Assembly (NCBI RefSeq): GCF_004770145.1
Contig: NZ_RQFW01000001.1
Coordinates: forward strand, 124,001 to 188,000
Reading direction: 5' to 3'
Length of the DNA: 64,000 bases
Source of the DNA: Leptospira bourretii
Lineage (GTDB): Bacteria > Spirochaetota > Leptospiria > Leptospirales > Leptospiraceae
The notes beneath the pieces are model-generated. The model saw nothing but the letters and a program-made list of their open reading frames with translations. It was not told the origin of the DNA and did no database searches. This document shows, piece by piece, positions 25,801-34,836 of the stretch. Both the position numbers and the translations under genes were made by a program. Position 1 is the stretch's first letter. Every line of letters starts with the position of its first letter.

Positions 25801-26781
25801 CTAAGGAACTTCCGTGACAGATAGGATTCGTTTGATAATAGAATCTGTGCTGATGTCCTCGCTAATCGCATCAATGGTTAAGTGAAGTCTATGTTTGACA
25901 ATTTCCGAGAAAAAACGCTGTATATCCTCTGGAATCACAAAATCTCTACCTTCTAAAAGAGCGTTGATCCGGCTAACTTTTAACATAGCAAGGCTTGCCC
26001 TGGGGCTTACTCCATGTTGGATAAAGTTTTTTAATTCGTTATCGCTTGTGGTTTGCGGTCGCGTATTGCGCGTTAAGTTAACTATGTATGATTGTAGTTT
26101 TGGTTCAACATATACATGGTTTGAAATTTCAGAAATCTTTTGGATTTCTTTTGGTTTCATAACTTTCTTTGCTTTTTTCTTAGTAAAATCCAAGTTCCCA
26201 TGTTGATGTAAGATTGCTACTTCATCTTCAAAAGAGGGATAGGTGACGATTACTTTGAACAAAAAACGATCCAATTGTGCTTCTGGAAGTGGGTAGGTTC
26301 CTTCTTGATCGATTGGGTTTTGCGTGGCGATCACAAAGAATGGAGGCTCAAGATCGAAAGTTTCATCAGCAATCGACACCTGTCTTTCTTCCATACATTG
26401 GAGTAAGGCCGATTGTACTTTTGCAGGTGCTCTGTTGATTTCATCAGCTAACAGTACATTGGTGAATATGGGGCCTTTTCTAATTTCAAATGATGAGGTT
26501 TTGGGGTTAAAAATATTTGTTCCGGTAAGATCTGCTGGCAATAAATCCGGAGTGAATTGAACTCTCGAAAACTTAGCATCAATGATTGATGCTAAGTTTT
26601 TGGCAAGGAGTGTTTTGGCAAGGCCTGGCATTCCCTCTAGAAGTACGTGGCCATTTGCCACAAGTCCAACAAAAAGGGATTGGATGACATTGTCCATCCC
26701 GGAGATAGATTCTGATAGTTCCGACCTAAGTAATTTTACCTGATCGGATATTTCTGTAATTTGTTCTTTGTTTATTTGCAT
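25801..26781 (-). CDS. moxR: MoxR-family AAA+ ATPase
   Basis: 326 residues. Walker A is GMPGLAKT (about 54-61), Walker B VLLADEINRAPAK, and sensor 1 ATQNPIDQEGTYPLPEAQLDRF is the family hallmark (read in pieces). MoxR enzymes act as chaperones that insert metal or mature VWA-domain proteins, and three VWA or DUF58 partners lie downstream in the same operon. It overlaps the MORN lipoprotein gene by 10 bases. Confidence 0.95.
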   Translation of the reverse strand: MQINKEQITEISDQVKLLRSELSESISGMDNVIQSLFVGLVANGHVLLEGMPGLAKTLLAKNLASIIDAKFSRVQFTPDLLPADLTGTNIFNPKTSSFEIRKGPIFTNVLLADEINRAPAKVQSALLQCMEERQVSIADETFDLEPPFFVIATQNPIDQEGTYPLPEAQLDRFLFKVIVTYPSFEDEVAILHQHGNLDFTKKKAKKVMKPKEIQKISEISNHVYVEPKLQSYIVNLTRNTRPQTTSDNELKNFIQHGVSPRASLAMLKVSRINALLEGRDFVIPEDIQRFFSEIVKHRLHLTIDAISEDISTDSIIKRILSVTEVP

Positions 26782-28091
26782 TGTGATGGAGTCATTTTTG
26801 GCATTGGTTTATCGATCATATAATATTCTGTTTTGCCTCCAATGGTCCAACATCCCATTTTTCTTCCTTGAGGTTCCACAGGTCCCTTCCCTAATTCTCT
26901 TCCATCTTCTGAATACTCTGTTGCATCTTCAGTAGAACGAATGACCATACGTTTTTTTCCAGATGGATAAAAGTAAGTATAAGGAATACTTGGTTTGTAG
27001 TTTAATTTTAAGTCTTGTGTTTCTTCATCAATTTTGACAAGAGAAAAGAAAAGTTTTCCTTCTCCAAGAATTTTGCCAGTATTATCATATACTTTAGCAG
27101 ATTCTAACATACTTTCGTTTGCCATATTTCCATGATAACCGATTTGACCGTTTTTATAATAGAACTTCCATTCACCGGTTCTTGTATGTTTTCTCGGGCC
27201 TGTTCCAAATATTTTTCCGTCTGCGTAGTATTCTTTCCAGATTCCAGTTCTTTCGTATTTAATATCTAAGTTTTCTGAATTTTCTTTTTTAGAATAATTT
27301 CCTTCAGCCAGAATGTTCCCCTTTGCACCGAACATTTTCCATAAACCACTTCTAATATCAGATGAATATGAACCTTGTGACTCCACAGCACCATCTTTGT
27401 AATAATTGATTTCTAAACCATTCTTTAGTCCGTTTGCAAAAGAAACTTTTGTTTTGATTCCGTTTCCATCAGCACCTACGAAATAATAAGTCCATTCACC
27501 ATCTTCTTCGTTATCTTTGAAAGATCCCTTTTCGACCCATTCCCCTTTGTTGTTCTTTCTATAATAGGGGCCATTTTTTTTATCATCCACATAAGTCGTC
27601 TCGGAGGTCACATTTCCTTGTTTGTCGAAAGTTTTCGCAACTCCTTCTTTTTTTCCTTCCACCCATGGTGTTTCAGCCAAAAATTTCTGCGGGCTTTCTG
27701 GATCAGGTTTTTTCCAAATTCCTATTTTTTTACCGTCAACATATTCTCCAATTTGGTCAAGAGTTGATTTGTATTTCGGATTTTCTGCGGTAGATCCAGG
27801 TTGTTCGAATTGAATGTATTCTTCCCAGGCACCATGTTTTGGAAGAGATTTGATTTTAGCAGGAGCGAATTTGGCAACTTGGTCGTCCGTACATTTTGTC
27901 CCCCCGCATTCTGCTTTTACTTCTCCGATGGCACGAATTCCGCCAGAGTTTTTAAAACGCTCTGTTCGTATCCACTTACCTTTTGTTAGTTTTAACTCAA
28001 ATTCTTGGTCGCCTGATCCGTCTTTTACGGAGGCACCAGAACATTGGATAAGGAGTGTTGCAATGGTTAAGTAGAGAAGTTTGTATTTCAT
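26772..28091 (-). CDS. MORN/YwqK-repeat lipoprotein
   Basis: 439 residues. The signal peptide ends in a lipobox-like LLIQCSG (Cys17). The rest is a run of short repeats of the type GxWKxYYxDGKxxGxG (for example TRTGEWKFYYKNGQIGYHG), as in MORN and YwqK-type proteins. It ends with MPKMTPSQCK. It is probably anchored in the inner or outer membrane facing the periplasm. It is the third gene of the ten-gene operon ending at htpG, overlapping the thioesterase gene by 4 bases and moxR by 10. Confidence 0.8.
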   Translation of the reverse strand: MKYKLLYLTIATLLIQCSGASVKDGSGDQEFELKLTKGKWIRTERFKNSGGIRAIGEVKAECGGTKCTDDQVAKFAPAKIKSLPKHGAWEEYIQFEQPGSTAENPKYKSTLDQIGEYVDGKKIGIWKKPDPESPQKFLAETPWVEGKKEGVAKTFDKQGNVTSETTYVDDKKNGPYYRKNNKGEWVEKGSFKDNEEDGEWTYYFVGADGNGIKTKVSFANGLKNGLEINYYKDGAVESQGSYSSDIRSGLWKMFGAKGNILAEGNYSKKENSENLDIKYERTGIWKEYYADGKIFGTGPRKHTRTGEWKFYYKNGQIGYHGNMANESMLESAKVYDNTGKILGEGKLFFSLVKIDEETQDLKLNYKPSIPYTYFYPSGKKRMVIRSTEDATEYSEDGRELGKGPVEPQGRKMGCWTIGGKTEYYMIDKPMPKMTPSQCK

Positions 28092-28630
28092 GTTTCTATC
28101 CTGTCAAAGAGATGTGCGCGTTTCAATTTATTTACCGATAGTAATTCATTCGCAATCGCAATTTTTCCTCCCGTCAACTTATCGGAGAAAAAACGTGGAG
28201 GGAGAATGTGGAATGCTCCCTCTCCTTTTACATATAAAGTTTCTCCGTCAAGCGAGGTGAGTTCACATTCTAGGAGAACTTTACGTTTTGCTTTTTTAAT
28301 AGGCCATGCACGAATTAGTAATTCTTTTTCTACTGGCGTTGCCTTATGAAATTTGAAACTCATAGTGTCTGTCATCACAATGTATCCTAAATGAAAGCAG
28401 AGGCCTCCCATTGCTTCATCCAAAACAGTTGATAGGATCCCTCCGTGAACAAAGCCAGGGGCACCATTGTACATTCTTTTAAAACTATAAGTAAAGTTTA
28501 CTTCTCCTGTTTCATCGTGAAAAGTGAAATCTGCGACGAGTCCTAATGGGTTTTCTTTCCCGCATCCGAAACAAGTATCATGATGGATTTCATAACCATG
28601 TTTGGAAGGATTTTCTATCGGTTGGTTCAT
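28088..28630 (-). CDS. PaaI-type hotdog thioesterase
   Basis: 180 residues. The N-terminal CFGCGKENPLG zinc-finger-like stretch and the hotdog core GAPGFVHGGILSTVLDEAMGG are typical of the acyl-CoA thioesterase group near THEM4/PaaI. HGG followed by an Asp/Glu (DEAMGG) supplies the usual catalytic site. It should hydrolyse acyl-CoA thioesters in the cytoplasm; the chain length is unknown. It lies 17 bases after the alpha/beta-hydrolase gene. Confidence 0.88.
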   Translation of the reverse strand: MNQPIENPSKHGYEIHHDTCFGCGKENPLGLVADFTFHDETGEVNFTYSFKRMYNGAPGFVHGGILSTVLDEAMGGLCFHLGYIVMTDTMSFKFHKATPVEKELLIRAWPIKKAKRKVLLECELTSLDGETLYVKGEGAFHILPPRFFSDKLTGGKIAIANELLSVNKLKRAHLFDRIET

Positions 28631-28647
28631 TCATTGTCCTTGGGTTT

Positions 28648-29508
28648 TTATTTTAAAAAATCGATAATGACGGAAGAAACTTCTTCTGGAGAGTCCATAT
28701 GCAAATGGTGCCCACCAGGCAAGATTACTTCTTTTAAATTTTTGACTGCTTCTTTTCTGTTTTTGTATTTTTCTGCGATTGGAAATCCGGATTGGTCACC
28801 TAGTATCAGTAAGGTTGGACATTCGATTCTTTTGCAGAAAGATTCAATTTGTTCTTCAGTATAGCGAAAGAAAGAATTATAATGGAGTCTTAAATCTCTT
28901 CTAGGTTTAAAACCTTTTGGTGTTTTTTCGATCCCTCTTTCCATAAGAATTTCAGCTGATTCTTTTTTCATATCTCCTGCTTTCATCCTCACTCCCACTG
29001 CTGACTCCATATCAGGGAAATACGTTTCTTTTTTCCCTCTTGGATGGAGGATTTGTTTAATTGCTTCTGTGAGTATATCGGGTGCAGATTCAGAGAGATT
29101 TGTCAATGGTCCGAGTGATTCGATTAATACTAATTTGCTGATTGGTAAAAGGTTTGTACCGGCAACTAACGTAGAAACGGCGGCTCCCATGGAATGTGCC
29201 ATAAGAATAAAATTTTCTAATCCTAGCGTTTGTGCAATGGAGATAACTTCCAGAGTATATTCCGCAAAATAATATACTGTATTTTCAGGTTTGTGGCTAG
29301 ATTTGCCATGACCTGGAAAGTCAATAGAGATAAAGCGATAGTCGGGAAAATACTTTGCAAGCGGTGCAAAACTATTCGCATTGTCTAACCAACCATGAAA
29401 CGCAAGGATTGGTATCCCTTGTGGATTCCCCCACTCAACGCCCTCAATGGTATGAAATTTTGTGCGAATTGAAATCGGCAACATATACCTAAGGCTTTTT
29501 GGTTCCAT
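28648..29508 (-). CDS. Alpha/beta hydrolase
   Basis: 286 residues. ILAFHGWLDNANSF gives the oxyanion-hole HGW. The nucleophile elbow is AHSMGAAVS (Ser about 105). ILGDQSGFP supplies the acid, and GGHHLHMDSPE the catalytic histidine near the C-terminus. The family resembles serine-hydrolase-like (SERHL/MEST) enzymes; the substrate is unknown. It is the first gene of the packed minus-strand run reaching htpG. Confidence 0.88.
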   Translation of the reverse strand: MEPKSLRYMLPISIRTKFHTIEGVEWGNPQGIPILAFHGWLDNANSFAPLAKYFPDYRFISIDFPGHGKSSHKPENTVYYFAEYTLEVISIAQTLGLENFILMAHSMGAAVSTLVAGTNLLPISKLVLIESLGPLTNLSESAPDILTEAIKQILHPRGKKETYFPDMESAVGVRMKAGDMKKESAEILMERGIEKTPKGFKPRRDLRLHYNSFFRYTEEQIESFCKRIECPTLLILGDQSGFPIAEKYKNRKEAVKNLKEVILPGGHHLHMDSPEEVSSVIIDFLK

Positions 29509-29576
29509 CCGATTGTAAACATTTATCTTTAAGATTTGCGCTTGATTCTTTTTTACTTTTTTAATTGAATTTCATC

Positions 29577-30005
29577 ATGAACCGTTTTCTTTTGATTCTC
29601 TTTGTTTTATTTTTTGGAATATCGCTCTTTGCAGAAAGCAAACAAAAGTCTATTTGTATAAGTTTAGAGGACTGCGAAAAAAAAGCAGATTCCACAGAGA
29701 TCCATCGAAAAAAAATCACTTTCTTAACTTTTGGCATTTCTGAATTTGCGAGTGGAGCACCGATTCGTGACCAAATTCCTTTATATTTAAAACGATTGAA
29801 GTCTACCATTTTAGAGGCAAACGGTGAGACAGGTTATAAAGGCGAAATAATATTAAAAGTAACTCACAAACCTGAATATAAAATAACACAACTAAACAAA
29901 GCTTTGGATGATGTTCGATTTCTTGAGTCCAACCAAAAATCTTTATCTAAAGAAGAGTCTTACGAGTTGGAAAAATTGAAAGTTTTGTTAGGTGATTCAA
30001 TATAA
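29577..30005 (+). CDS. Small exported protein, 142 aa
   Basis: Start taken at ATG 29577, which begins a clean signal peptide (MNRFLLILFVLFFGISLFA, cut before ES). A TTG at 29565 would only add four residues. The mature part has two cysteines in KSICISLEDCEKK and a helical C-terminus. No family recognised. It ends at 30005, directly abutting the next lipoprotein ATG, so the pair is likely one small operon. Confidence 0.65.
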   Translation: MNRFLLILFVLFFGISLFAESKQKSICISLEDCEKKADSTEIHRKKITFLTFGISEFASGAPIRDQIPLYLKRLKSTILEANGETGYKGEIILKVTHKPEYKITQLNKALDDVRFLESNQKSLSKEESYELEKLKVLLGDSI

Positions 30006-30260
30006 ATGCGCAGAATTACATTTGTTTTACTATTTTCTTTTTTTGCCTGTGCTCAACTTTCTCGCGAAGAACAATTTCAAGCCGAGTGTGAAAAAACACG
30101 AAAACGAAGTTATCTTTTTATGGTACCTATTTTAGAAAAGCATACAACAAGCGGAAATACGGAACAAAATAGTCTCGTTTGGATTGGGAATACAGAGCTA
30201 GCCTATAAAAAATGTATGTCGGAAGCAGATAAAAATCAATTCAACTTACGGTCGAATTGA
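30006..30260 (+). CDS. Small putative lipoprotein, 84 aa
   Basis: The N-terminus MRRITFVLLFSFFACAQ is a short signal with a lipobox-like FFAC (Cys15). The mature region is about 70 residues with two further cysteines (AECEKT, YKKCMSE). No family recognised. Its last 15 bases overlap the 3' end of the oppositely directed NADH dehydrogenase gene. Confidence 0.6.
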   Translation: MRRITFVLLFSFFACAQLSREEQFQAECEKTRKRSYLFMVPILEKHTTSGNTEQNSLVWIGNTELAYKKCMSEADKNQFNLRSN

Positions 30261-31517
30261 GAGTTCATCCATCTCTTCTTGGATTAGTCTTGATCCCGCT
30301 CGGAATGTCAAATAACTCCAGACCCAACTGAGTAGAGTGCTTACTTTGTTTTTGAAGCCAACTTGATAGACGAGATGGACAAAAAGCCAACCGAGCCATC
30401 CAAGAATTCCTTTTAAACGAATTTTACCAAATTCAGCAACAGCATCGGTTCTTCCGATGGTTGCCATGTTCCCTTTATCAAAATAATGGAATGGAGAGAT
30501 AGATTTCTTTTTTTCAATTGTTTCTATAACTTTTGCAACGTATCTCCCTTGTTGCATGGCGACAGGTGAAACTCCCGGCAATGGTCTTGGCAGTCCAGAA
30601 CTATAATTTGCTGCATCTCCAATTACGAATACTTCAGGAAATTCGAAGGTTCTACAGTATTCGTCTACGATAATTCTATTCGCCTTATCTTTGTTAATTG
30701 GTAAATTTTTGGCAAGTTCTGATCCTTCTACTCCAGCAGCCCAAATGACAGTTTTAGATTCGATGGTTCGGTCTTTGAGGATAACACCTGTATCTGTAAT
30801 GTCTAAAACTGGGGAATTGGTTAGTACTTCAACTCCCCTACTTTCTAATTTTTCTTTAGTGAATTGGCTAGATTTTTCGTTGAAGGCAGTAAGAAGTCTT
30901 GGTCCGGCTTCTATTAAAGTTACCTTTGTCATTCCAGAATCAATATTTCTAAAGTCTTTTCTAATGATATTATGAGATAATTCAGCAATTGAGCCTGCTA
31001 GTTCAACACCTGTGGGGCCACCTCCGATGATCACATAATGCATAAAACTTTTTGCTTTTTCATAGTTCCCAATTAGCTCTGCTTGTTCAAAGGAAAGTAA
31101 TATTCTTCTTCGGATTGCTAATGCATCTTTGAGATTTTTAAGACCTAATGTTTTTTCTTTCCAGGCGTTGTTTCCAAAATAACTAGTCCTTGCTCCTGTT
31201 GCTAATACTAAGTAGTCATAAGATTCGGAATTGTTTTGAAATTTTACAGTCCTATTTTTGAAATCAATTTCAGTTACATCCCCTAATAGTATTTTTACAT
31301 TCTTAAATTTTGTTGTAATCGATCTAGAAGGAATGGCGATATCGGCTGGAGACAAAACTGCGGTTGCTACTTGGTACAAAAGAGGCTGAAAGAGGTGATG
31401 ATTTTTTTTATCAACAACAGTGATTTCGAAGGAGTTGTTGTTCGCAAGTGATTTGATTACTTGTAATCCGCCGAATCCTGCTCCAATGATTAATATTTTT
31501 TTCTTTATTTGAGACAT
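30246..31517 (-). CDS. ndh: Type II NADH dehydrogenase (NDH-2)
   Basis: 423 residues from ATG 31517 (GGAAT ribosome site); an upstream start at 31556 would run far into the phosphatase gene. The FAD-binding GAGFGGLQ is near residues 11-18. The NAD-binding segment YVIIGGGPTGVELAGSIAE lies about 155-173, and VIGDAANY and SPVAMQQGRYVAK follow. The C-terminal part is amphipathic, suited to sitting on the inner membrane. It passes electrons from NADH to menaquinone without pumping protons, fitting the mqnD and cbb3 genes nearby. Confidence 0.93.
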   Translation of the reverse strand: MSQIKKKILIIGAGFGGLQVIKSLANNNSFEITVVDKKNHHLFQPLLYQVATAVLSPADIAIPSRSITTKFKNVKILLGDVTEIDFKNRTVKFQNNSESYDYLVLATGARTSYFGNNAWKEKTLGLKNLKDALAIRRRILLSFEQAELIGNYEKAKSFMHYVIIGGGPTGVELAGSIAELSHNIIRKDFRNIDSGMTKVTLIEAGPRLLTAFNEKSSQFTKEKLESRGVEVLTNSPVLDITDTGVILKDRTIESKTVIWAAGVEGSELAKNLPINKDKANRIIVDEYCRTFEFPEVFVIGDAANYSSGLPRPLPGVSPVAMQQGRYVAKVIETIEKKKSISPFHYFDKGNMATIGRTDAVAEFGKIRLKGILGWLGWLFVHLVYQVGFKNKVSTLLSWVWSYLTFRAGSRLIQEEMDELSIRP

Positions 31518-31993
31518 TTTTCTATTCCTAAAAAATTTAGAAATCCATAGGAACAATCCTCTACAAGATCCTGTACTTTTTCAAAAGCGGTTTCGTTTTG
31601 ATAATACGGATCAGGAACGATAGGTTGTCCCTTATCACTTCTAAATTGACCAAAGAGAAATATTTTCTCTCGGATTTTAATATCATTTGTTAGACTGATT
31701 ACATCTTGGAAGTTGTTCTCATCCATGACCAATAAATAATCGAAATAAGTTAGGTCGGTCCGAGACAATTTTCTGGACCTATGTGTTAAATCGATTCCTC
31801 TTTTTGCAGCTACTTTTCGTGTTCTTGGATCTGCTAATTCACCATCATGGTACCCGGAAGTTCCACAGGAATCAATTTCAAAGAATTCGTTGAGGTTTTT
31901 TGTTTTGATTAAATTCTTAAATGCACCTTCTGCTGCGGGAGAACGACAAATATTTCCTAAACAAATAAAAAGGACTTTGGTTTTTTGTTTCAT
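31505..31993 (-). CDS. Low-molecular-weight protein-tyrosine phosphatase
   Basis: 162 residues. The P-loop CLGNICRSP (Cys11, Arg17) sits at the N-terminus as usual. The general acid is in VPDPYYQ, followed by a typical C-terminal helix. It dephosphorylates tyrosine (or arginine) phosphate on proteins and resembles Wzb/YwlE-type enzymes. It overlaps ndh by 13 bases and begins directly after the YgjP-type gene. Confidence 0.93.
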   Translation of the reverse strand: MKQKTKVLFICLGNICRSPAAEGAFKNLIKTKNLNEFFEIDSCGTSGYHDGELADPRTRKVAAKRGIDLTHRSRKLSRTDLTYFDYLLVMDENNFQDVISLTNDIKIREKIFLFGQFRSDKGQPIVPDPYYQNETAFEKVQDLVEDCSYGFLNFLGIEKCLK

Positions 31994-32671
31994 TTAATTA
32001 AGATAATAGATATATTTTTTCCCAATATCTTTTAGCCACTTCTCTGCAATTTTGTAATTTGGGTTCTGTGATTCAACAATCTTCCAGAATTTTGAGGAAT
32101 GGTTGTGTTCGATTGTATGTGCAATTTCATGTAAGATTATATATTCAATGATCTGTTCTGGGCAATGTATCAAACTAAGATTTAACGAAATCTGATTTTT
32201 TGAATTACAACTTCCCCAAAGTGATCTCATGGGTTTGATCGAAATTTTTGCCACTTCCGTGTTAAGGGCAAACGAGGTAGTTTGCACCATCGGTTCAATT
32301 TTTTTTAATAACAAGTCGCGAAAAACTAGTTTTCCTTTTTGGATTTGCGACTTCTCGCTTTTTGTTTTTGGAATTTGAATTCTCTCTCCTGATAAGTTAC
32401 ATTTCCCTTTTGGTATGAGTTGGATCGTTGTCAAATTCCCGAAAATATGAGTTTTCTCTTCATTTTCAAATTTCAATTTTTTCGGGATATCTTTGGGAAG
32501 TTGTTTCAGTTTTGATAGAATCCATTCTCTTTTTTCAAAAAGAAATTCATCCAATTGTTTTTTGGGAACTTTTGCTGGGTGTTTTAAAACAACTTTTCCA
32601 TTTTGATAAACGACTAGTGAGATATTCCTACCTTTACTAGGTTTTCGTTCTATTGTGAAGTCTTCCATCAT
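31994..32671 (-). CDS. YgjP/DUF45-type zinc metallopeptidase-like protein
   Basis: 225 residues. The zinc site HEIAHTIEHNHSSKFW (HExxH plus a third His) near residues 175-190 and RSLWGSCNSKNQISLN are the family signatures. The N-terminal beta-rich part (SLVVYQNGKVVLKHP) is also typical. It is cytoplasmic; substrates are not known in this family. It is followed without a gap by the tyrosine phosphatase gene. Confidence 0.88.
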   Translation of the reverse strand: MMEDFTIERKPSKGRNISLVVYQNGKVVLKHPAKVPKKQLDEFLFEKREWILSKLKQLPKDIPKKLKFENEEKTHIFGNLTTIQLIPKGKCNLSGERIQIPKTKSEKSQIQKGKLVFRDLLLKKIEPMVQTTSFALNTEVAKISIKPMRSLWGSCNSKNQISLNLSLIHCPEQIIEYIILHEIAHTIEHNHSSKFWKIVESQNPNYKIAEKWLKDIGKKYIYYLN

Positions 32672-32701
32672 TTGTTAGATTTATTTTATGATTCTGTATT
32701 T

Positions 32702-33727
32702 TTAATCTAAGTTTTCTTTTTTTTGAGGCCAATCAATTTTATTTAAGGCCCCAATCTCGATACTAAAATCTTTGATATTGATATGCGACTTAAATCCGCT
32801 TACCAAATTGGATGCGATGTCTTCCATTGTGAGTCCTCCTTGCGAAGTAAACCGTCCTTCGGAAAAAAATCTACGGTGGTTGACTCTGAGGTAACTTAGC
32901 CACGTAGAATTAAATTTATAACCAACTTCTGCTTTTGATGCCCAACCAAGGCCGTAGTTTTCTGAGAAAAAATTGATGGAACGTTGGACATGAAAATCTC
33001 TGGTTTTGATTCTTCCGATTGATGGCATAAAACTGAGATCTAAATAAAAATCTCCCGAAGAATACCGATAACCACCTCCGAAAAAAAACTCCCATAGGTC
33101 ATTAGAGAAACTAAGTCCATTACCAATTGGACCATAAAAAACTGGGCTCGAATCGATATACTGGTTCACATCATAAAATAGATATTTGAAGTATGAGTAT
33201 CTTGCTCCAGTCGAGAGAAAAAATCCGGAACCATTTACCCAGTAGTTTGGATTTGCATCTTGGAAATAATATCTACCATAAACTTCTGCTCTATTTTCGA
33301 AAACCGTAGATTTCCCTTTTCCGTCCGCAAAGTTACGGCTGCCAGAATAAATGGTAGCAGAATCTCTATAACTCCATTCTCGCGTTGCGATTTTTGTTCC
33401 ATTTTCCGTTGATACAGATCCAAGCACGAAGTCTTCATCTCTGGCTTGTCCTGATTTTTGGTACCAACCTGAAGTTTTGAGTGAACCGCTAATTTCCCAT
33501 CTATCTTGGGTAAAGATTCCCTGTATGCCGAATAGCGGAAATGTCCTTGGAAAGGTGATTCTTGACCCACCACGAATCCCCGATAGATTGGGATACTTAT
33601 TTCCAGTTTCAAAAATATATTCTCCGCCGGATTTTTCTACCGATGGACCCCAGATGACTTCTGCAGAAATCGAAGTAAGGCCAAGGAATAAAAATAATAG
33701 AGGTAAGTTGGAATATTTAGGCACCAA
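32702..33727 (-). CDS. Putative outer-membrane beta-barrel protein
   Basis: 341 residues: a signal peptide (LPLLFLFLGLTSISA), then alternating amphipathic strands rich in Tyr, Phe and Gly (for example YYFQDANPNYWVNGSGFFL) with charged loops. It fits a barrel of about 10 strands. The segment SGWYQKSGQARDEDF loosely recalls the GW-D-DW region of omptin proteases, but I would not assign protease activity on that. It is divergent from the second parA. Confidence 0.65.
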   Translation of the reverse strand: MVPKYSNLPLLFLFLGLTSISAEVIWGPSVEKSGGEYIFETGNKYPNLSGIRGGSRITFPRTFPLFGIQGIFTQDRWEISGSLKTSGWYQKSGQARDEDFVLGSVSTENGTKIATREWSYRDSATIYSGSRNFADGKGKSTVFENRAEVYGRYYFQDANPNYWVNGSGFFLSTGARYSYFKYLFYDVNQYIDSSPVFYGPIGNGLSFSNDLWEFFFGGGYRYSSGDFYLDLSFMPSIGRIKTRDFHVQRSINFFSENYGLGWASKAEVGYKFNSTWLSYLRVNHRRFFSEGRFTSQGGLTMEDIASNLVSGFKSHINIKDFSIEIGALNKIDWPQKKENLD

Positions 33728-33827
33728 CGTAAGTTCTATTTCACCTATAAGTTGTAAATTCCTAAATTATAAGTTCAGGATAGGGTGGAGGTAGTTCTAT
33801 TGGTGTGTCCGCAAAAAATTTCGTTTT

Positions 33828-33858
33828 TCTTAGGGGTGAAATGATTTCACCCCTAAGA
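33828..33858. promoter_or_regulatory. 31-base palindrome upstream of the second parA (parS-like)
   Basis: Fifteen-base perfect arms around a central G at 33843. The inner 21 bases (arms GGGGTGAAAT and ATTTCACCCC) recur exactly at 35391-35411 inside parB. It lies 42 bases before the chosen parA start. It also contains an ATG (33841) behind AGGGG, so it might alternatively hold the parA start. Confidence 0.7.
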
Positions 33859-33876
33859 GACATAATTAAATTGACA
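33857..33876 (+). promoter_or_regulatory. GACATAAT element and -35 box before the second parA
   Basis: GAGACATAATTAA (33857-33869) is identical to 9366-9378 in the rep control region. TTGACA follows at 33871-33876. With a 17-base spacer the -10 would be ATCATT (33894-33899), a weak match, so the promoter call is tentative. Confidence 0.4.
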
Positions 33877-33900
33877 CTCCAAGTGGACCTAACATCATTT

Positions 33901-34836
33901 ATGCAGGTTATGGGCAAATCAGATTCAATATTGACTGAAGAAGGAGCGGCAAAGTTCGTTGGGCTGAGCACTGAAGAGTTCTCTGCTAAAGCGTCTGCTC
34001 TAAAGATTCCTGGATGGAAATCGGGAGAATTTAAAGAATCGGTTCTTCTTAAATATTTTGAACCGACCCTTTCTGATGGTTTCGATAGTCATGTGATCGC
34101 TATATCGAATCAGAAAGGAGGGGAGGGGAAAACAACGATCAGTTTATATTTAGCAGAGGCCCTGGCTGAAAATCATAAAGTGCTCTTGATCGATTGGGAT
34201 CCACAAGCAAATGCAACACAACTTTTTTTAAAAGACGATGTTCCTTCCGTGATGGATTATCTCGGTTACCGGGGTAAAAAAGCTAAAAATATTGAGCCTG
34301 CTATCAGGACAATTAGTGAGAATTTTGATTTGCTTCCATCTACTTTGGAGCTCGCAAACTTAACAACGCCATATGAGAGAGATGACTTTGAATTATTAAA
34401 CGAAGCAATTCTACCTTTACGTTCTCGTTATGAATATATAATTATTGATTGCCCACCTTCTCTTGGTCTGATTTTGGAAAATGCATTGATCTGCGCTGAT
34501 TATATTCTTGTCCCGATACAAACGCGGGCGTTTAGTCTGCAAGGGATTAGAGATTTATATGAAACAATTCAGAAAATACAAAGAAAGGCTAACCAGAGAT
34601 TAAAGTTATTGGGGGCCGTATTAAATCAATACGAAGGACAGAAAGCACTTGCTGGATTGGCAGAAGGAGTGAAAAAATACTTCCCCGTCTTTGAGACAGT
34701 TGTTCAAAGGAGAGAGGCAATCCCTCAAGCTCAAGCAAAGATGTCTCTTTTAGCTAAAATTGATTTAGCAACAATGAAAAATTTTAGAGAACTTGCAATA
34801 GAGGTTAAAAACAAAATCGATGTCCAAAAAAACTGA
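33901..34836 (+). CDS. parA: Second ParA-family ATPase, with N-terminal helix-turn-helix
   Basis: 311 residues from ATG 33901; alternatives are ATG 33910 and ATG 33841 inside the palindrome. About 65 residues form a helix-turn-helix-like domain (EEGAAKFVGLSTEEFSAKAS), as in plasmid ParA proteins that repress their own promoter. The Walker A box KGGEGKTT is near residue 72, followed by LLIDWDPQANAT and IIIDCPPSLGL. The frame overlaps parB by 17 bases, the same as the first pair. No initiator gene is nearby, so this may be a captured plasmid partition locus or a second partition system of the same replicon. Confidence 0.9.
   Translation: MQVMGKSDSILTEEGAAKFVGLSTEEFSAKASALKIPGWKSGEFKESVLLKYFEPTLSDGFDSHVIAISNQKGGEGKTTISLYLAEALAENHKVLLIDWDPQANATQLFLKDDVPSVMDYLGYRGKKAKNIEPAIRTISENFDLLPSTLELANLTTPYERDDFELLNEAILPLRSRYEYIIIDCPPSLGLILENALICADYILVPIQTRAFSLQGIRDLYETIQKIQRKANQRLKLLGAVLNQYEGQKALAGLAEGVKKYFPVFETVVQRREAIPQAQAKMSLLAKIDLATMKNFRELAIEVKNKIDVQKN

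Noticed and set aside
31505..31556. Upstream start at 31556 for the NADH dehydrogenase
   Set aside because: It would overlap the phosphatase gene by 52 bases, and the ATG at 31517 has a ribosome site and gives the normal N-terminus.
32702..33727. Omptin protease
   Set aside because: The resemblance is limited to one short segment; catalytic Asp/His positions could not be placed with confidence.
33841..33900. parA start at ATG 33841 inside the palindrome
   Set aside because: AGGGG precedes it, so it is possible, but the stretch holds the palindrome, the GACATAAT element shared with the rep region and a TTGACA box, which looks like control DNA rather than coding sequence.
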